A stretch of 64,000 nt of DNA from assembly GCF_030816155.1 (NCBI RefSeq), contig NZ_JAUSXR010000001.1, forward strand, positions 310,001 to 374,000, in the 5' to 3' direction. Shown here piece by piece: positions 1-8,727 of this stretch. A program made the position numbers and the translations under genes. The notes beneath the pieces were generated by a model. The model was not told the DNA's origin. It searched no databases and was given only the letters and a program-made list of their open reading frames with translations. Positions within the stretch are counted from its first letter, which is position 1. Each line of letters begins with the position of its first letter. This DNA comes from Arthrobacter woluwensis. Lineage in GTDB: Bacteria > Actinomycetota > Actinomycetes > Actinomycetales > Micrococcaceae.

Positions 1-19
1 GCGTCGGGAAGGCTGTCCC

Positions 20-1192
20 ATGACCCTGGAACTGCCCACCGCTGATTTCTACGGCGTCGAAGACCTTCTGAGTGACAAGGAGCGGGCCAAGCTCGCCGAG
101 GTGCGTGATTTCCTGGACGCCGAGGTGAAGCCCTACGCCGCGGCCTGGTGGGACGCCGCCGAGTTCCCCTTCGCGCTCCTGCCGAAACTCGCCTCCCTGG
201 AGATCAACACCCCCACGCGCCGCGGGTACAGCCATCTCTTCATGGGGCTGCTCATCGCGGAGCTGAGCCGAGCGGATGTCTCCCTTGGCACCTTCTTCAT
301 GGTCCACCACGACCTCTTCGTCGAGTCCCTGCACCGCTTCGGGTCGCGGGACCAGAAGGACCGCCTGCTCGACGACGCCGCCTCCCTCCGCACCACCGGC
401 GCCTTCGCGCTCACGGAGCCGGAGCACGGCTCGGACATCGCCCGCGGCCTGTCCACGACGGCGGTGCGGCACGGTGACGAATGGGTGCTGAACGGCTCGA
501 AGCGCTGGATCGGCAACGGCACTTTCTGCGACCACATGCTGCTCTGGGCGCGGGACCGGACGCCCGGTGCTGACGGGGCGGTCCGGGGATTCATCGTGGC
601 CGGGGACCTCCCAGGGCTGACCCGCACCCGGATCGAGGGCAAGACGGCCCTCCGGACGGTGCAGAATGCGGACATCGAGCTGCGGGACGTCCGGGTGGCC
701 GAAGCGGACCGCTTCGCCGCGATCTCCAGCTTCGCCGACACCAACGAACTCCTCCGTGGCTCCCGCGTGCTGGTCGCCTGGCAGGCCGTGGGCCAGCAGC
801 TCGCCGCCTTCGACGTCGCCCGTTCCTACGCGGTCCGCCGCGAACAGTTCGGCAAACCGATCGCCTCGTTCCAGATGGTGCAGGACCGTCTGGTGAAGAT
901 CCTCGGGAACGCCGTGTCCGGCGCGACCATGATGACGCGCATCGCCCAGCTCGACGAGCAGGGCCTCGCGGGCATGCCCCAGGTGGCGCTCGCGAAGGCC
1001 CACGTCACCACGGCCATGCGGGAATCCGTCGCCCATGCCCGGGCGGTGCTGGGCGGCAACGGGATCGTCACCGGTTACGGCGCCGCCAAGGTCTTCGCGG
1101 ACGCGGAGGCCATCTACACCTATGAGGGCAGCTACGAGGTCAACACCCTGATCGTGGGCCGGGAGATCACCGGGGTCTCGGCCATCCACTGA
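20..1192 (+). CDS. Acyl-CoA dehydrogenase, glutaryl-CoA dehydrogenase-like
   Basis: FAD-dependent acyl-CoA dehydrogenase of 390 aa, the usual family length, expected to oxidise a short or dicarboxylic acyl-CoA in the cytosol. Visible signatures are the N-terminal helical domain, the FAD/substrate motif FALTEPEHGSD (129-139), WIGNGTF (163-169), and the C-terminal YTYEGSYEVNTLIVGREITG, which matches the glutaryl-CoA dehydrogenase catalytic block and puts the catalytic base at Glu369. The ATG at 20 follows a GGAAGG-like site at 7-12. The gene is complete and ends 9 bp before the convergent DUF1684 gene. The exact substrate is inferred only from resemblance to glutaryl-CoA dehydrogenase; a generic acyl-CoA dehydrogenase is the alternative. 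Confidence 0.9.
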   Translation: MTLELPTADFYGVEDLLSDKERAKLAEVRDFLDAEVKPYAAAWWDAAEFPFALLPKLASLEINTPTRRGYSHLFMGLLIAELSRADVSLGTFFMVHHDLFVESLHRFGSRDQKDRLLDDAASLRTTGAFALTEPEHGSDIARGLSTTAVRHGDEWVLNGSKRWIGNGTFCDHMLLWARDRTPGADGAVRGFIVAGDLPGLTRTRIEGKTALRTVQNADIELRDVRVAEADRFAAISSFADTNELLRGSRVLVAWQAVGQQLAAFDVARSYAVRREQFGKPIASFQMVQDRLVKILGNAVSGATMMTRIAQLDEQGLAGMPQVALAKAHVTTAMRESVAHARAVLGGNGIVTGYGAAKVFADAEAIYTYEGSYEVNTLIVGREITGVSAIH

Positions 1193-1201
1193 GGACGGCG
1201 C

Positions 1202-2101
1202 TCAGCGCGCCTTCCGCTCCCCGGCTTCCACGGCCGAGGGGATCGCGTTGCCGGGGACCGGGGCCGGGCAGGTGCCGAAGTCGGTGAAGGCGCTCGGGTA
1301 GTTGATGGCGCGGTTGAAGTCGATCACCACGGTGCCGTCCGGCCGCGGCCGGACCGTGGAGACCTTGCGCCACTCGTCGGTGGTGTCGCCGTTGCTCGCA
1401 TCATGGAAGGTGATGGTCAGCGCGCCGAGCTTCTCCTCCTCGGCCTGAAGGCGGTGCTCCACGTCCGAGCCGGGCAGCGTGAAGACGACCTCGCCCACCG
1501 AGTGGTGCACGCTCGTCACGTGCGGATTCGCGGTGGCGATCGGCACGGCGCGCGGCTCCGGATACGGTTCGAATCGTGCGGTCACGACGAGTTCCGGGCG
1601 GTAGTCGAACACCGGGACGCCCTGGAAGCCGGTGTAGGCGGGGGAGGCGTCATCGCGGGTGCGGATCGCATACCGGCCGCCCCGGACCGCCAGTTCCACG
1701 AGCACACGCGTGCCGTCCGACCCTCCGAAGGTCACCCAGTAGAGTGACTCCTCATCGTTCAGCTGCGCGCTCAGCGTGCCGACGACGACGCCGTCCTCCC
1801 GCCCGCCGTCAGTGCCCGTGGCACCGGACTCGCCGTCGTCGGGGGAGAGAGCCAGCAGGCCGTCCTCCTCGGTGGCGCGCAGCCAGGCGGTGGTCCCGTC
1901 GGTCCACCAGAGCCCGGGGACGCCCTCCAGCGCGGTAGGGGTGTCCGGAAGCCACTGCAGCGAGGTGAGCGTGAGCCAGCCGTGGGAGGTGGCCAGGGCG
2001 GCGTTGCGGTTGTCCCGGAAGCGGAGCCAGCGGGCTTCCTGCGGATCGGTGGCGGCCTGCTGTGTGGCGCCGGTGGATGACTGCGTGGCTGAGGGGTTCA
2101 T
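1202..2101 (-). CDS. DUF1684 domain-containing protein
   Basis: Protein of 299 aa with the DUF1684 signatures: an early RDNRNAAL block followed by GWL, the central YRPELVVTARFEPYPEPR-type stretch, and the C-terminal DFNRAINYPSAFTDFGTCP block seen in this family. The biochemical function of DUF1684 is not established, so none is assigned. The ATG at 2101 is preceded by a good ribosome binding site (AGGAGG about 5 bases upstream); the open frame continues upstream but without such a site. It is convergent with the acyl-CoA dehydrogenase. No signal peptide is seen, so it is probably cytosolic. Confidence 0.85.
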   Translation of the reverse strand: MNPSATQSSTGATQQAATDPQEARWLRFRDNRNAALATSHGWLTLTSLQWLPDTPTALEGVPGLWWTDGTTAWLRATEEDGLLALSPDDGESGATGTDGGREDGVVVGTLSAQLNDEESLYWVTFGGSDGTRVLVELAVRGGRYAIRTRDDASPAYTGFQGVPVFDYRPELVVTARFEPYPEPRAVPIATANPHVTSVHHSVGEVVFTLPGSDVEHRLQAEEEKLGALTITFHDASNGDTTDEWRKVSTVRPRPDGTVVIDFNRAINYPSAFTDFGTCPAPVPGNAIPSAVEAGERKAR

Positions 2102-2295
2102 GGTTCCTCCTGGTCGAGAACTCACTCCACCTAACCATGGCGTGCCACGGCTCATTCCCTGGCTGGCGGCCTGGGCTGACCACCCAAAACGGGGCGGATC
2201 GATTAAAAAGAGGAGGGCGCCGTGGCATGAACCACGGCGCCCGGCCCCGAGACGATGGGGGGCGTGCCTCGGGACCTCCCGAACACTGAGTGGGG

Positions 2296-3057
2296 TCAGC
2301 CCTCGAATCGTGACGCGATGCCGGAGATCTTTTTCAAAGAAATTCCGGGAGCGCCGGCGAAGCCGCTCCGGGAGGCCTCCTCCTCGGTCACGGCGACCGG
2401 CATCAGGGCACCGTCGCGCAGTGATTCCAGGGCCTGACGGCATTCCTGGAGGCGGCGCAGCGACTCCTCGTCGTCGCGGCTGGCCACCGTCACGGTGCCG
2501 GAGATGTGGGCCGCGCAGAATCCCGGGCCGAGCGCCTGGCTCACCGCATCGCCGAGCTCCGCGAGCAGGGTCCAGCTCAGCGGGGCGGCCGCGCAGTTGT
2601 AGCGCAGGGCGAACGAGGTCACCAGCACCGGTCCGGAATCCGCGGCGAGCATCTCGCCGACCGTGTGCCGGAAGTGAGCGGGCGTGTAAAGTCCGGTGGC
2701 GACGTCGAGGCACCCGAGTTCGGCGGTGTCGTGACTGGTCTCGGCCCAGGCGTCGATGGCGCAGGCCGTCGCATCCAGATCGAGCTCCTGGCCCATGGAG
2801 GTGTAGAGCGCCTTGAGATCCAGGAGGACTTCGCGGGCGCCGACGCCGGCCCAGGCCCGGGCGACGCCCAGGCTGGCGCTGGATTCGGAGGATAGCCTGG
2901 CATCCGTCAGCAGCTGCTGGGCGATCGACTCCACGGGAGCCAGGTCCCAGTCCCCGGTATGTCGCCAGCCGGCGCCGAGGCTGGCAGCGCGCCAGGTCTC
3001 CACCAACTCGCGCCAGGACAGGTGGTCCTGGTTCTCCATACCCGGCGTCGGGTGCAT
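2296..3057 (-). CDS. Hypothetical protein with degenerate GGDEF-like domain
   Basis: Protein of 253 aa, no signal peptide or membrane segment. The second half begins CLDVATGLYTPAHFRHTVGEM, which resembles the opening D-x-LTGL-x-N/PxxF motif of GGDEF domains, and ends with a region laid out like the last strands and helix of that fold. The GG(D/E)EF catalytic motif itself is absent, so if the relationship is real the protein is catalytically dead and may be a binding or regulatory protein. The start at 3057 has a GGAAGGGG ribosome site; the open frame runs on to 3207 without one. It is transcribed divergently from the membrane-fused sigma factor, which suggests but does not show a functional link. 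Confidence 0.6.
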   Translation of the reverse strand: MHPTPGMENQDHLSWRELVETWRAASLGAGWRHTGDWDLAPVESIAQQLLTDARLSSESSASLGVARAWAGVGAREVLLDLKALYTSMGQELDLDATACAIDAWAETSHDTAELGCLDVATGLYTPAHFRHTVGEMLAADSGPVLVTSFALRYNCAAAPLSWTLLAELGDAVSQALGPGFCAAHISGTVTVASRDDEESLRRLQECRQALESLRDGALMPVAVTEEEASRSGFAGAPGISLKKISGIASRFEG

Positions 3058-3275
3058 GATGGCGCCCCCCTTCCCGTCCAGTGCTGATCGTGCATGTCTA
3101 ACGTAAAATTGAGTGTGCACGGCTGACACATCGTGACGCGACTTACGGCCTTCGTGCGAAGTGTCACAATTAAAAAAAGTCGGAAGATCCGGCGTCACGA
3201 TCTGCACTCCAAGACTACTTCTCTTCTATGGGGAGCGTTTCGGAGGGGAACGCGGTGCAACGGAGGGGGTATGGC

Positions 3276-4901
3276 GTGTCAGACGACACCCAGATGAGTG
3301 ACGGGGACCTGTGTCTCCAGGTCCGCGAAGGGGACCAGGATGCTTTCGGCGTGCTCTATGAGCGTCACGCCCCTCTGGCACTCTCCATCGCCCGCCAGTC
3401 CGTCGACAACTACGCCGACGCGGAAGACGTCGTCGCCGATTCCTTCCATGCGGTCCTGGACAAGCTCCGCTCGGGCGATGGCCCGGACACCTTCTTCCGC
3501 GCCTACCTGCTGCAGGTGGTGCGCCGGACCGCCTACGCCCGCAATCGCAGTGCCGGGCGCGCCATCCCCACGGCCGATGAACAGCAGCTGGATCGTCTGG
3601 AGACCCCTGACGATCCCACGCTGATGGAATTCGAGAGCCAGGCGGCGGCCACCGCGTTCCGCGCTCTCCCGGAGCGCTGGCAGGAAGTCATCTGGTACCT
3701 CGACGTCGAGGGCCAGAAGCCTGCCGCCGTCGCGCCGATCATGGGCCTGGCCCCCAACGCCGTCTCCGCCCTGGGTGTCCGCGCCCGGGACGCGCTGCGC
3801 CGTGAATATCTGCAGGCCCACGTCACGGGTGACGTCCCAGAGGAGTGCAAGCCGTACCGTGACAAGCTGGGCGGCTACGTCCGGGGCAGCCTGCCGCGTG
3901 GCGCCGAACGCAAGGTGCGCGAACACCTGGAGACCTGTGCCAAGTGCACCGCCATCATGGTCGAGCTCGGTGATGTGCGCGCCACCATCAAGGCCGTCCT
4001 GCTGCCGCTGATCATCGGTGCGGGCCCCGCCGCCTGGTGGCTCACGTCGGCGGGTCAGACCGCCGTCCTGGCATCCCTCGCCGGCACCACCGGTGGTGTG
4101 GGCGCCGGTGTGCTCGGTGGAACCGCTGCCGCGGGCGCCGCCGGCGGAGCCGCGGGTGGCGGTGCGAGCGGAGGTGCTGCCGGCGGTGGAGCCGCGGGTG
4201 GCGGTGCCGCGGGCGGTGCGCTGGCCGGCGCGGGCGCGCTCGGCATCGGCGCGGCCGTGGCGGGAATCGCGGTGGTCGCCGTCGGACTCGTGATGGCTCC
4301 TTCCGTGCTGGCCGCCTGGCAGTCCCCGGCGACCCAGCAGTCCGCGTCTCAGAGTCAGGCCGCCGGGCCGACCGGGGCGCAGGCACCCGTGGCGCAGCCT
4401 CCCGTGAAGCCGCCGGTGGCCAAGAAGTCCACAGCGACGAAGTCCACGGAGGCGAAGCCGGCGGCTCCCGCGCCGGACCCCGAGCCCAGCCCGTCGGATC
4501 TGCCGCAGCTCCTCACGCCGCTGTTCCCTGCTCCTCCCGCGCTCACCCCCACCCCGACGCCCTCCGCGACGGGCAGCACGTCGCCGTCGCCGAGCAAGAG
4601 CGCGAGTGCGAAGCCGAGTGCCACCGCGACCCCGAGCAGCTCCGTGACGCCGACGGGCACCGCGACGCCGACGGAGACCTCGGGGCCGACGACCGCGTCG
4701 ACGCCGACGGAAACCACGACGACGCCGGTCCCGACCGATTCTGCGACGATGCCGGTCCCCACGGATTCGACGACCTCGACCGGTCCGGTGTCCCCGGATC
4801 CGACGAGTACGACGTCCGTCGGACCGCAGACCCCGGATCCGACGACCACGCCATGTGTCGGCATCCCCTGGTGGCAGTGTCCGATCTTCGGCACGTTGTG
4901 A
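3276..4901 (+). CDS. ECF-type sigma factor fused to zinc-finger, membrane segments and Pro/Thr/Ser tail
   Basis: About 541 aa from the chosen GTG start. Layout: sigma-70 region 2 (about 10-84), region 4 (about 125-180, containing LPERWQEVIWYLDVEGQ), a cysteine near 191 and the zinc-finger anti-sigma motif HLETCAKC (217-224), a hydrophobic segment (240-258), a long Gly/Ala repeat (about 266-322), a second hydrophobic segment (324-346), then some 190 residues rich in Pro, Thr and Ser ending with a Cys pair (PCVGIPWWQC). The N-terminus would bind RNA polymerase and DNA, the zinc finger could hold the sigma part inactive, and the tail would lie outside the membrane or in the wall. The start is uncertain: GTG 3276 (GGAGGGGG at 3262-3269), GTG 3255 (GGAGGGG at 3242-3248) and ATG 3228 (no site) are all in frame. 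A paralogue lies at 55477-56427. Confidence 0.85.
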   Translation: MSDDTQMSDGDLCLQVREGDQDAFGVLYERHAPLALSIARQSVDNYADAEDVVADSFHAVLDKLRSGDGPDTFFRAYLLQVVRRTAYARNRSAGRAIPTADEQQLDRLETPDDPTLMEFESQAAATAFRALPERWQEVIWYLDVEGQKPAAVAPIMGLAPNAVSALGVRARDALRREYLQAHVTGDVPEECKPYRDKLGGYVRGSLPRGAERKVREHLETCAKCTAIMVELGDVRATIKAVLLPLIIGAGPAAWWLTSAGQTAVLASLAGTTGGVGAGVLGGTAAAGAAGGAAGGGASGGAAGGGAAGGGAAGGALAGAGALGIGAAVAGIAVVAVGLVMAPSVLAAWQSPATQQSASQSQAAGPTGAQAPVAQPPVKPPVAKKSTATKSTEAKPAAPAPDPEPSPSDLPQLLTPLFPAPPALTPTPTPSATGSTSPSPSKSASAKPSATATPSSSVTPTGTATPTETSGPTTASTPTETTTTPVPTDSATMPVPTDSTTSTGPVSPDPTSTTSVGPQTPDPTTTPCVGIPWWQCPIFGTL

Positions 4902-4993
4902 GCCTTTCCGCGCTCTGACCCTCGGTCGGCCCGCGCCGTTCCGCCCTGACGGAGTGGGCGGAACCGGCCCCTGCCGTCGCGCCCTCCGCGGCG

Positions 4994-4999
4994 TAGAGT
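4994..4999 (+). promoter_or_regulatory. Putative -10 hexamer of a leaderless transcript
   Basis: TAGAGT ends exactly 6 bases before the ATG at 5006, and no ribosome binding site intervenes. This is the spacing expected if transcription starts at the start codon, a common arrangement in actinobacteria. No clear -35 box. Confidence 0.45.
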
Positions 5000-5005
5000 G
5001 AGCGC

Positions 5006-5314
5006 ATGCGAGCGCGGACGAAGACCCTGATCTGGACGGTCCTCGGCGCGCTCGTGGTCGCGTTCATCGTCTTCGCGCCGGTGGCCGGTGCAGGGATCTG
5101 TGTGGACGCGCAGGACACCTCGAAGTCGTATTGCCGCGACTGGCAGGTTTCTCCCCTCGGTCTTGAGACCACCGTCTGGTGGTGGCTCGGGGCGAGTGGC
5201 GTCCTCGTCGCGGTCGCGCTCCTGGTCGTCGGGTTCGCCGGCCGCCGCTCCGCGTCGCACGGTCCCCGGTCCGGGGACGGCCGCAGCTCAGTCGACGGTC
5301 CCGGCGCCGTCTGA
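5006..5314 (+). CDS. Small membrane protein, function unknown
   Basis: 102 aa with two predicted membrane segments (about 8-30 and 52-75), the loop between them carrying two cysteines (CVDAQ and YCRDW) that could form an extracytoplasmic disulfide, and a polar, basic C-terminal tail. I do not recognise a family. The start is supported by a -10-like hexamer placed for a leaderless mRNA. It stands alone between the fused sigma factor (same strand, about 100 bp upstream) and the long non-coding stretch before the pilus operon. Confidence 0.65.
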   Translation: MRARTKTLIWTVLGALVVAFIVFAPVAGAGICVDAQDTSKSYCRDWQVSPLGLETTVWWWLGASGVLVAVALLVVGFAGRRSASHGPRSGDGRSSVDGPGAV

Positions 5315-5996
5315 ACCGGCGGCCTCCCCGCGCCCCGGCCCTCTCACTGCCGCCATGTTTCCTCCCGTGACGTGGTCGCGTCACGATTCCGTCCGACGGT
5401 GCTCTCCATAGGTGTCGGGGACCACGGTCTGGTCGTGGTTCCCGATGCAGGTCTCGTTCTGCTCCTGGACCGAGACTTCCGTGCGCTGAGCTGATGCGGC
5501 TCCGTGTACGGGGTGCGGGTGCCGGCGTTCCCTAAGATCGCCGCTGCGGCGGCATAGCCGGCACCCGCATTTTTCGTGTCCGCAGACCGTCCCCGCAGAC
5601 GCCCATCCCTGCGGCTGCCGGCCGGTGTCCGGCTCACCCTTACCGCTTCCCCGGTCCCTTCCCGGCGGTCCTTTCCTCGCGCTCCCCACCCGCCGTCGTC
5701 GTGCTGTCGGCCGCCCGGGGATTCTCCGCCGACCCCTGGAGCGGCACCGGCCGCGGGACCCCTGAATGGCTCCCGGCAATGCCCGTGGCGCCGAGCTTGC
5801 AAGCGCTTTAAGTGGGCCGAACCTGCAAATCGTGTCGCGAAATCGGCGATATTTTTCGCCATTCTTTTATGTGACTTGCATGACACGAAAATATGTGCTG
5901 AAAGTCCGCATTTTTCTCGTCACGAATCCGTCAGACCCCTCACTAAGACCATGAACAGGCGAAAGGGGCGGCCGCCCTGGGCTCGGTTGAGCGCTG
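5315..5996. other. Non-coding stretch before the pilus operon
   Basis: About 680 bp without a convincing complete gene. It holds a forked hairpin with a T-run (5514-5574). It also holds a short minus-strand frame with strong codon bias (5381-5476, no clear start), which may be a gene remnant. At 5800-5960 there is a markedly AT-richer segment that probably carries the promoter and control sites of the pilus operon, including an imperfect palindrome with arms GCGAAA and TTTCGC around 5838-5860. Confidence 0.5.
5514..5574 (+). terminator. Forked hairpin with T-run, probable terminator
   Basis: A perfect 13-bp inverted repeat (5514-5526 and 5557-5569) encloses a second small hairpin (GCCGC and GCGGC near 5540-5551) and is followed by TTTTT at 5570-5574. 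Orientation of the T-run fits termination of plus-strand transcription, either from the small membrane protein gene or of a leader RNA. Confidence 0.55.
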
Positions 5997-6017
5997 ATGC
6001 CACAGAGAAGGACGGGC

Positions 6018-6296
6018 GTGATCTGGATCTTGCGTGGTCTGCGCCGCGCCCTCTTCACGGGGCGTCGTGCTTCGCGTCCGCGCTCCGACGGAGCGGGGAC
6101 CGCAGCCGGGCTGCCGAAGTACATGACCTTCGACTGCCGGGACGGGATGCATGACGCCTGCCTGGTCTGCCGCTGCGAATGCCATAGGGAACCTCCGACC
6201 GAGGAGATCTTCCTGGCTGAAGCTGTGCCGGAAACCCAGCCGGAACCCGTGATCCCTCTGTCGCCCGACGCTGTACCCGCCCTAAGGAGAGTCTGA
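6018..6296 (+). CDS. Small Cys-rich protein heading the pilus operon
   Basis: About 92 aa from GTG 6018, which has AGAAGGA at 6005-6011; an in-frame ATG at 5997 lacks a good site. The basic N-terminal part (RGLRRALFTGRR) is followed by a cluster of cysteines at 40, 48, 51, 53 and 55 and His56, within CRDGMHDACLVCRCECH, then an acidic Pro/Glu-rich tail. The spacing suggests a metal-binding knuckle, but I recognise no family. The stop overlaps the ATG of the tip pilin gene (TGATG at 6294-6298), so the two are translationally coupled and the protein belongs to the pilus operon. Confidence 0.6.
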   Translation: MIWILRGLRRALFTGRRASRPRSDGAGTAAGLPKYMTFDCRDGMHDACLVCRCECHREPPTEEIFLAEAVPETQPEPVIPLSPDAVPALRRV

Positions 6297-8650
6297 TGTT
6301 CGTGCCGTTTCGGCCTGGAAACCCACCAGCCGGGAGAAGACGTCCGCTGATCGTGCACCTCGCACTGCTGTGTGCGCTGATCGCCGGCGCCGTGGTGAGC
6401 GGAGCCGCGCCCGCGCAGGCTCTCACCGTCCCGGCGCCTCGTTCCGTGCCCGCAGCACCCAACGCTTCGGTTATCCAGTGCACCGCCGGGGTCGTGTACG
6501 GCGTGTCGGCGACCGGGCAGCTCCAGCAGGTCACCGCCGGCACCGTGACCTCGATCGGCTCCCGTGCCAGCGGCGTCTCCAGCTTCAACGGCCTCGGCAT
6601 CGGCACGGGCGGTTCCCCCGTCCTGGCGTACGAGCGCACGAACGGCGGCCGCACCGCCACCATGTTCTCCTTCGACCCGGTCAGCCTCGCCTGGACCAAC
6701 ACGGGCGACGCCTACAACACCGCGAACGACGGCTACACCGGCCAGCTCGTGGCCGGCGCCGTGGACCTCAAGACCGGCTCGTACTACTTCGGCGGCTTCT
6801 CCGGCAACGGCACGCAGTACTACCTCTGGCGGTACAACCCAGGCAGCACGCCCCGCTTCACCTTCATGGGCACGCTGGACACCTCCGTCAACGCGGCCTC
6901 CGCCTCCAACGGTGACATGGCGTTCGACGCCGCCGGCAACCTTTTCGTGGTGCGCGGCGTCGGCAGCACCACCACGGTCTTCTCCGTGACCGCGGCCAAC
7001 CTTGCGACCGGCACAGGCGGCACCATCCCGTCGTCGACGTCGAACTCCTTCACCACGAACGCGAACGTGAACGGCGTGGCCTTCGACGCCTCCGGCAAGG
7101 CCTACCTCGGCACCGGCAACACGGTCACCTCCTACGACATGCCGAACTGGACCAACGCCACGGTCGTGGCGTCCTCGACCTCCGGCTACTCCGGCACCGA
7201 CCTCGCCTCCTGCTCCTCCCCGGCGACCATCACGCTGGAGAAGGACGTGCAGGGCCGCGTGAATGACACCGACCAGTTCGCTTTGAGCCTGACGCAGGGC
7301 TCCACCACCCTGGGCACCGCGACCACCACGGGCACGGCCACGGGTGTCCAGTCCCAGCGGGTGGGCCCGCTGCCCGCCGTCCGCGGCACCACCGTGAACT
7401 TCTCCGAGACCGGCGCCGGCGGCACGAACCTCTCCGGCTACACCAGCAGCTACCAGTGCACCGTCGACGGCCAGCCGATGACCCCCGCGGTCTCCGGCAC
7501 CGGGACCTCCGGCTCCGTCACCATCCCGGTCACCGGGCAGGAGATCCTGTGCCGGATCGTCAACTCGCCGCGCTCCGCCGCGGTGACGGTCAACAAGACC
7601 TGGGTGGTGGACGGCAAGAGCTACGCCGACGGCCAGCAGCCCGCCGGGATCTCCGCGACGCCGTCGCTCACCCCCGGCGGCACCGGCACCGGCTCCGTCA
7701 CATGGGGCCAGCGCCGCACCGGCTTCACCGTCGGCCAGAACGTCGGCATCGGTGAGACCACCGTCATCGACCCGAACGCGTTCCCCGGCTGCACGCTCAG
7801 TTCCGCCACCATCTCCGGCCCCGGTGTCAACGGCACCCAGGCCATAGGGCAGCCCACCACCGTGAAGCTCCCGGGCACCGAGAACGTCTACCAGGTGACC
7901 AACACCGTCACCTGCCAGACGCTGACCGTGATCAAGAACGTCCAGAACACGCACGGCGGAACCCGCACCGCGACCGACTGGAACGGTCACCTCAAGGCGA
8001 CCCAGGGCCAGAACGTGCTGAGCTACAACACCGGCCAGAAGCGCTACGTGGCCACCGGTTCCTACGTCATCTCCGAGGACCTCCTCGCGGGCTACGCGCA
8101 GGCCGGCATCACCTGCCAGGGCGGCACGCTCGCGGCCGACGGCAAGACGGTCTCCGTCGCGGCCGGCGCGAACGTCACCTGCACCATCACCAACCAGGAC
8201 CAGGCCGGGTCCGTGACCTGGAAGAAGGCCGATGAATCCGGCCGTGCCCTCGCCGGTTCCGTCTGGACCCTGACCGGTCCTGGCGGCGCCACCCAGGAGA
8301 TCACCGACTGCGTCGCCGCCTCCGCGGCGTCCTGCACCGGCGCCGACAAGGACCCGGCCGCAGGCGCATTCAACCTGGCCGGCCTCAACCTGGGCGACTA
8401 CACGCTCGTGGAGAAGTCCGCGCCGGCCGGCTACGTCCTGGACACGACCCCGCACCGCTTCACGCTCACCTCCGACCGCAAGGATTTCGCGTTCACCACG
8501 GCGTTCAAGAACGTGCAGCGAGCGGCCGTGACGCTGCCGTTCACGGGCGGCACAGGGTCGGACCTCTTCACCCTCGGCGGGCTCGCCGTCCTGCTGGGAG
8601 CCGGCGTCACCGCCGTCGTCCTGCACCGTCGCCGGGCAGCCAAGTCATGA
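6296..8650 (+). CDS. LPxTG-anchored pilus tip-type surface protein
   Basis: 784 aa secreted, wall-anchored protein. It has a signal peptide (1 to about 41, ending AQA), then an N-terminal region of about 250 residues resembling the DUF6923 repeat seen in actinobacterial surface proteins, several Ig-like pilin domains (segments beginning ITLEKDVQG, VTVNKTWV, LTVIKNV, SVTWKKAD), and a SpaA-type domain with GDYTLVEKSAPAGYVL. The C-terminus has the sorting signal LPFTGG, a hydrophobic stretch and RRR. It lacks the YPK pilin motif of the following gene, as expected for a tip or minor pilin joined by its C-terminus. The start has AAGGAGA about 5 bases upstream. It is followed by the major pilin and sortase C, which should polymerise it. 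Confidence 0.85.
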   Translation: MFVPFRPGNPPAGRRRPLIVHLALLCALIAGAVVSGAAPAQALTVPAPRSVPAAPNASVIQCTAGVVYGVSATGQLQQVTAGTVTSIGSRASGVSSFNGLGIGTGGSPVLAYERTNGGRTATMFSFDPVSLAWTNTGDAYNTANDGYTGQLVAGAVDLKTGSYYFGGFSGNGTQYYLWRYNPGSTPRFTFMGTLDTSVNAASASNGDMAFDAAGNLFVVRGVGSTTTVFSVTAANLATGTGGTIPSSTSNSFTTNANVNGVAFDASGKAYLGTGNTVTSYDMPNWTNATVVASSTSGYSGTDLASCSSPATITLEKDVQGRVNDTDQFALSLTQGSTTLGTATTTGTATGVQSQRVGPLPAVRGTTVNFSETGAGGTNLSGYTSSYQCTVDGQPMTPAVSGTGTSGSVTIPVTGQEILCRIVNSPRSAAVTVNKTWVVDGKSYADGQQPAGISATPSLTPGGTGTGSVTWGQRRTGFTVGQNVGIGETTVIDPNAFPGCTLSSATISGPGVNGTQAIGQPTTVKLPGTENVYQVTNTVTCQTLTVIKNVQNTHGGTRTATDWNGHLKATQGQNVLSYNTGQKRYVATGSYVISEDLLAGYAQAGITCQGGTLAADGKTVSVAAGANVTCTITNQDQAGSVTWKKADESGRALAGSVWTLTGPGGATQEITDCVAASAASCTGADKDPAAGAFNLAGLNLGDYTLVEKSAPAGYVLDTTPHRFTLTSDRKDFAFTTAFKNVQRAAVTLPFTGGTGSDLFTLGGLAVLLGAGVTAVVLHRRRAAKS

Positions 8651-8727
8651 TCTTCCACCACCTTCGACACCTCATCCCCGCATCTCCGGCGAACGCCGCC
8701 GGTGACCTCCGAAAGGACAACAACACC

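Noticed and set aside
5867..8626. Minus-strand frame of 919 codons across the pilus tip gene
   Set aside because: Gly/Arg/Val-rich mirror frame of the LPxTG protein gene with no domain.
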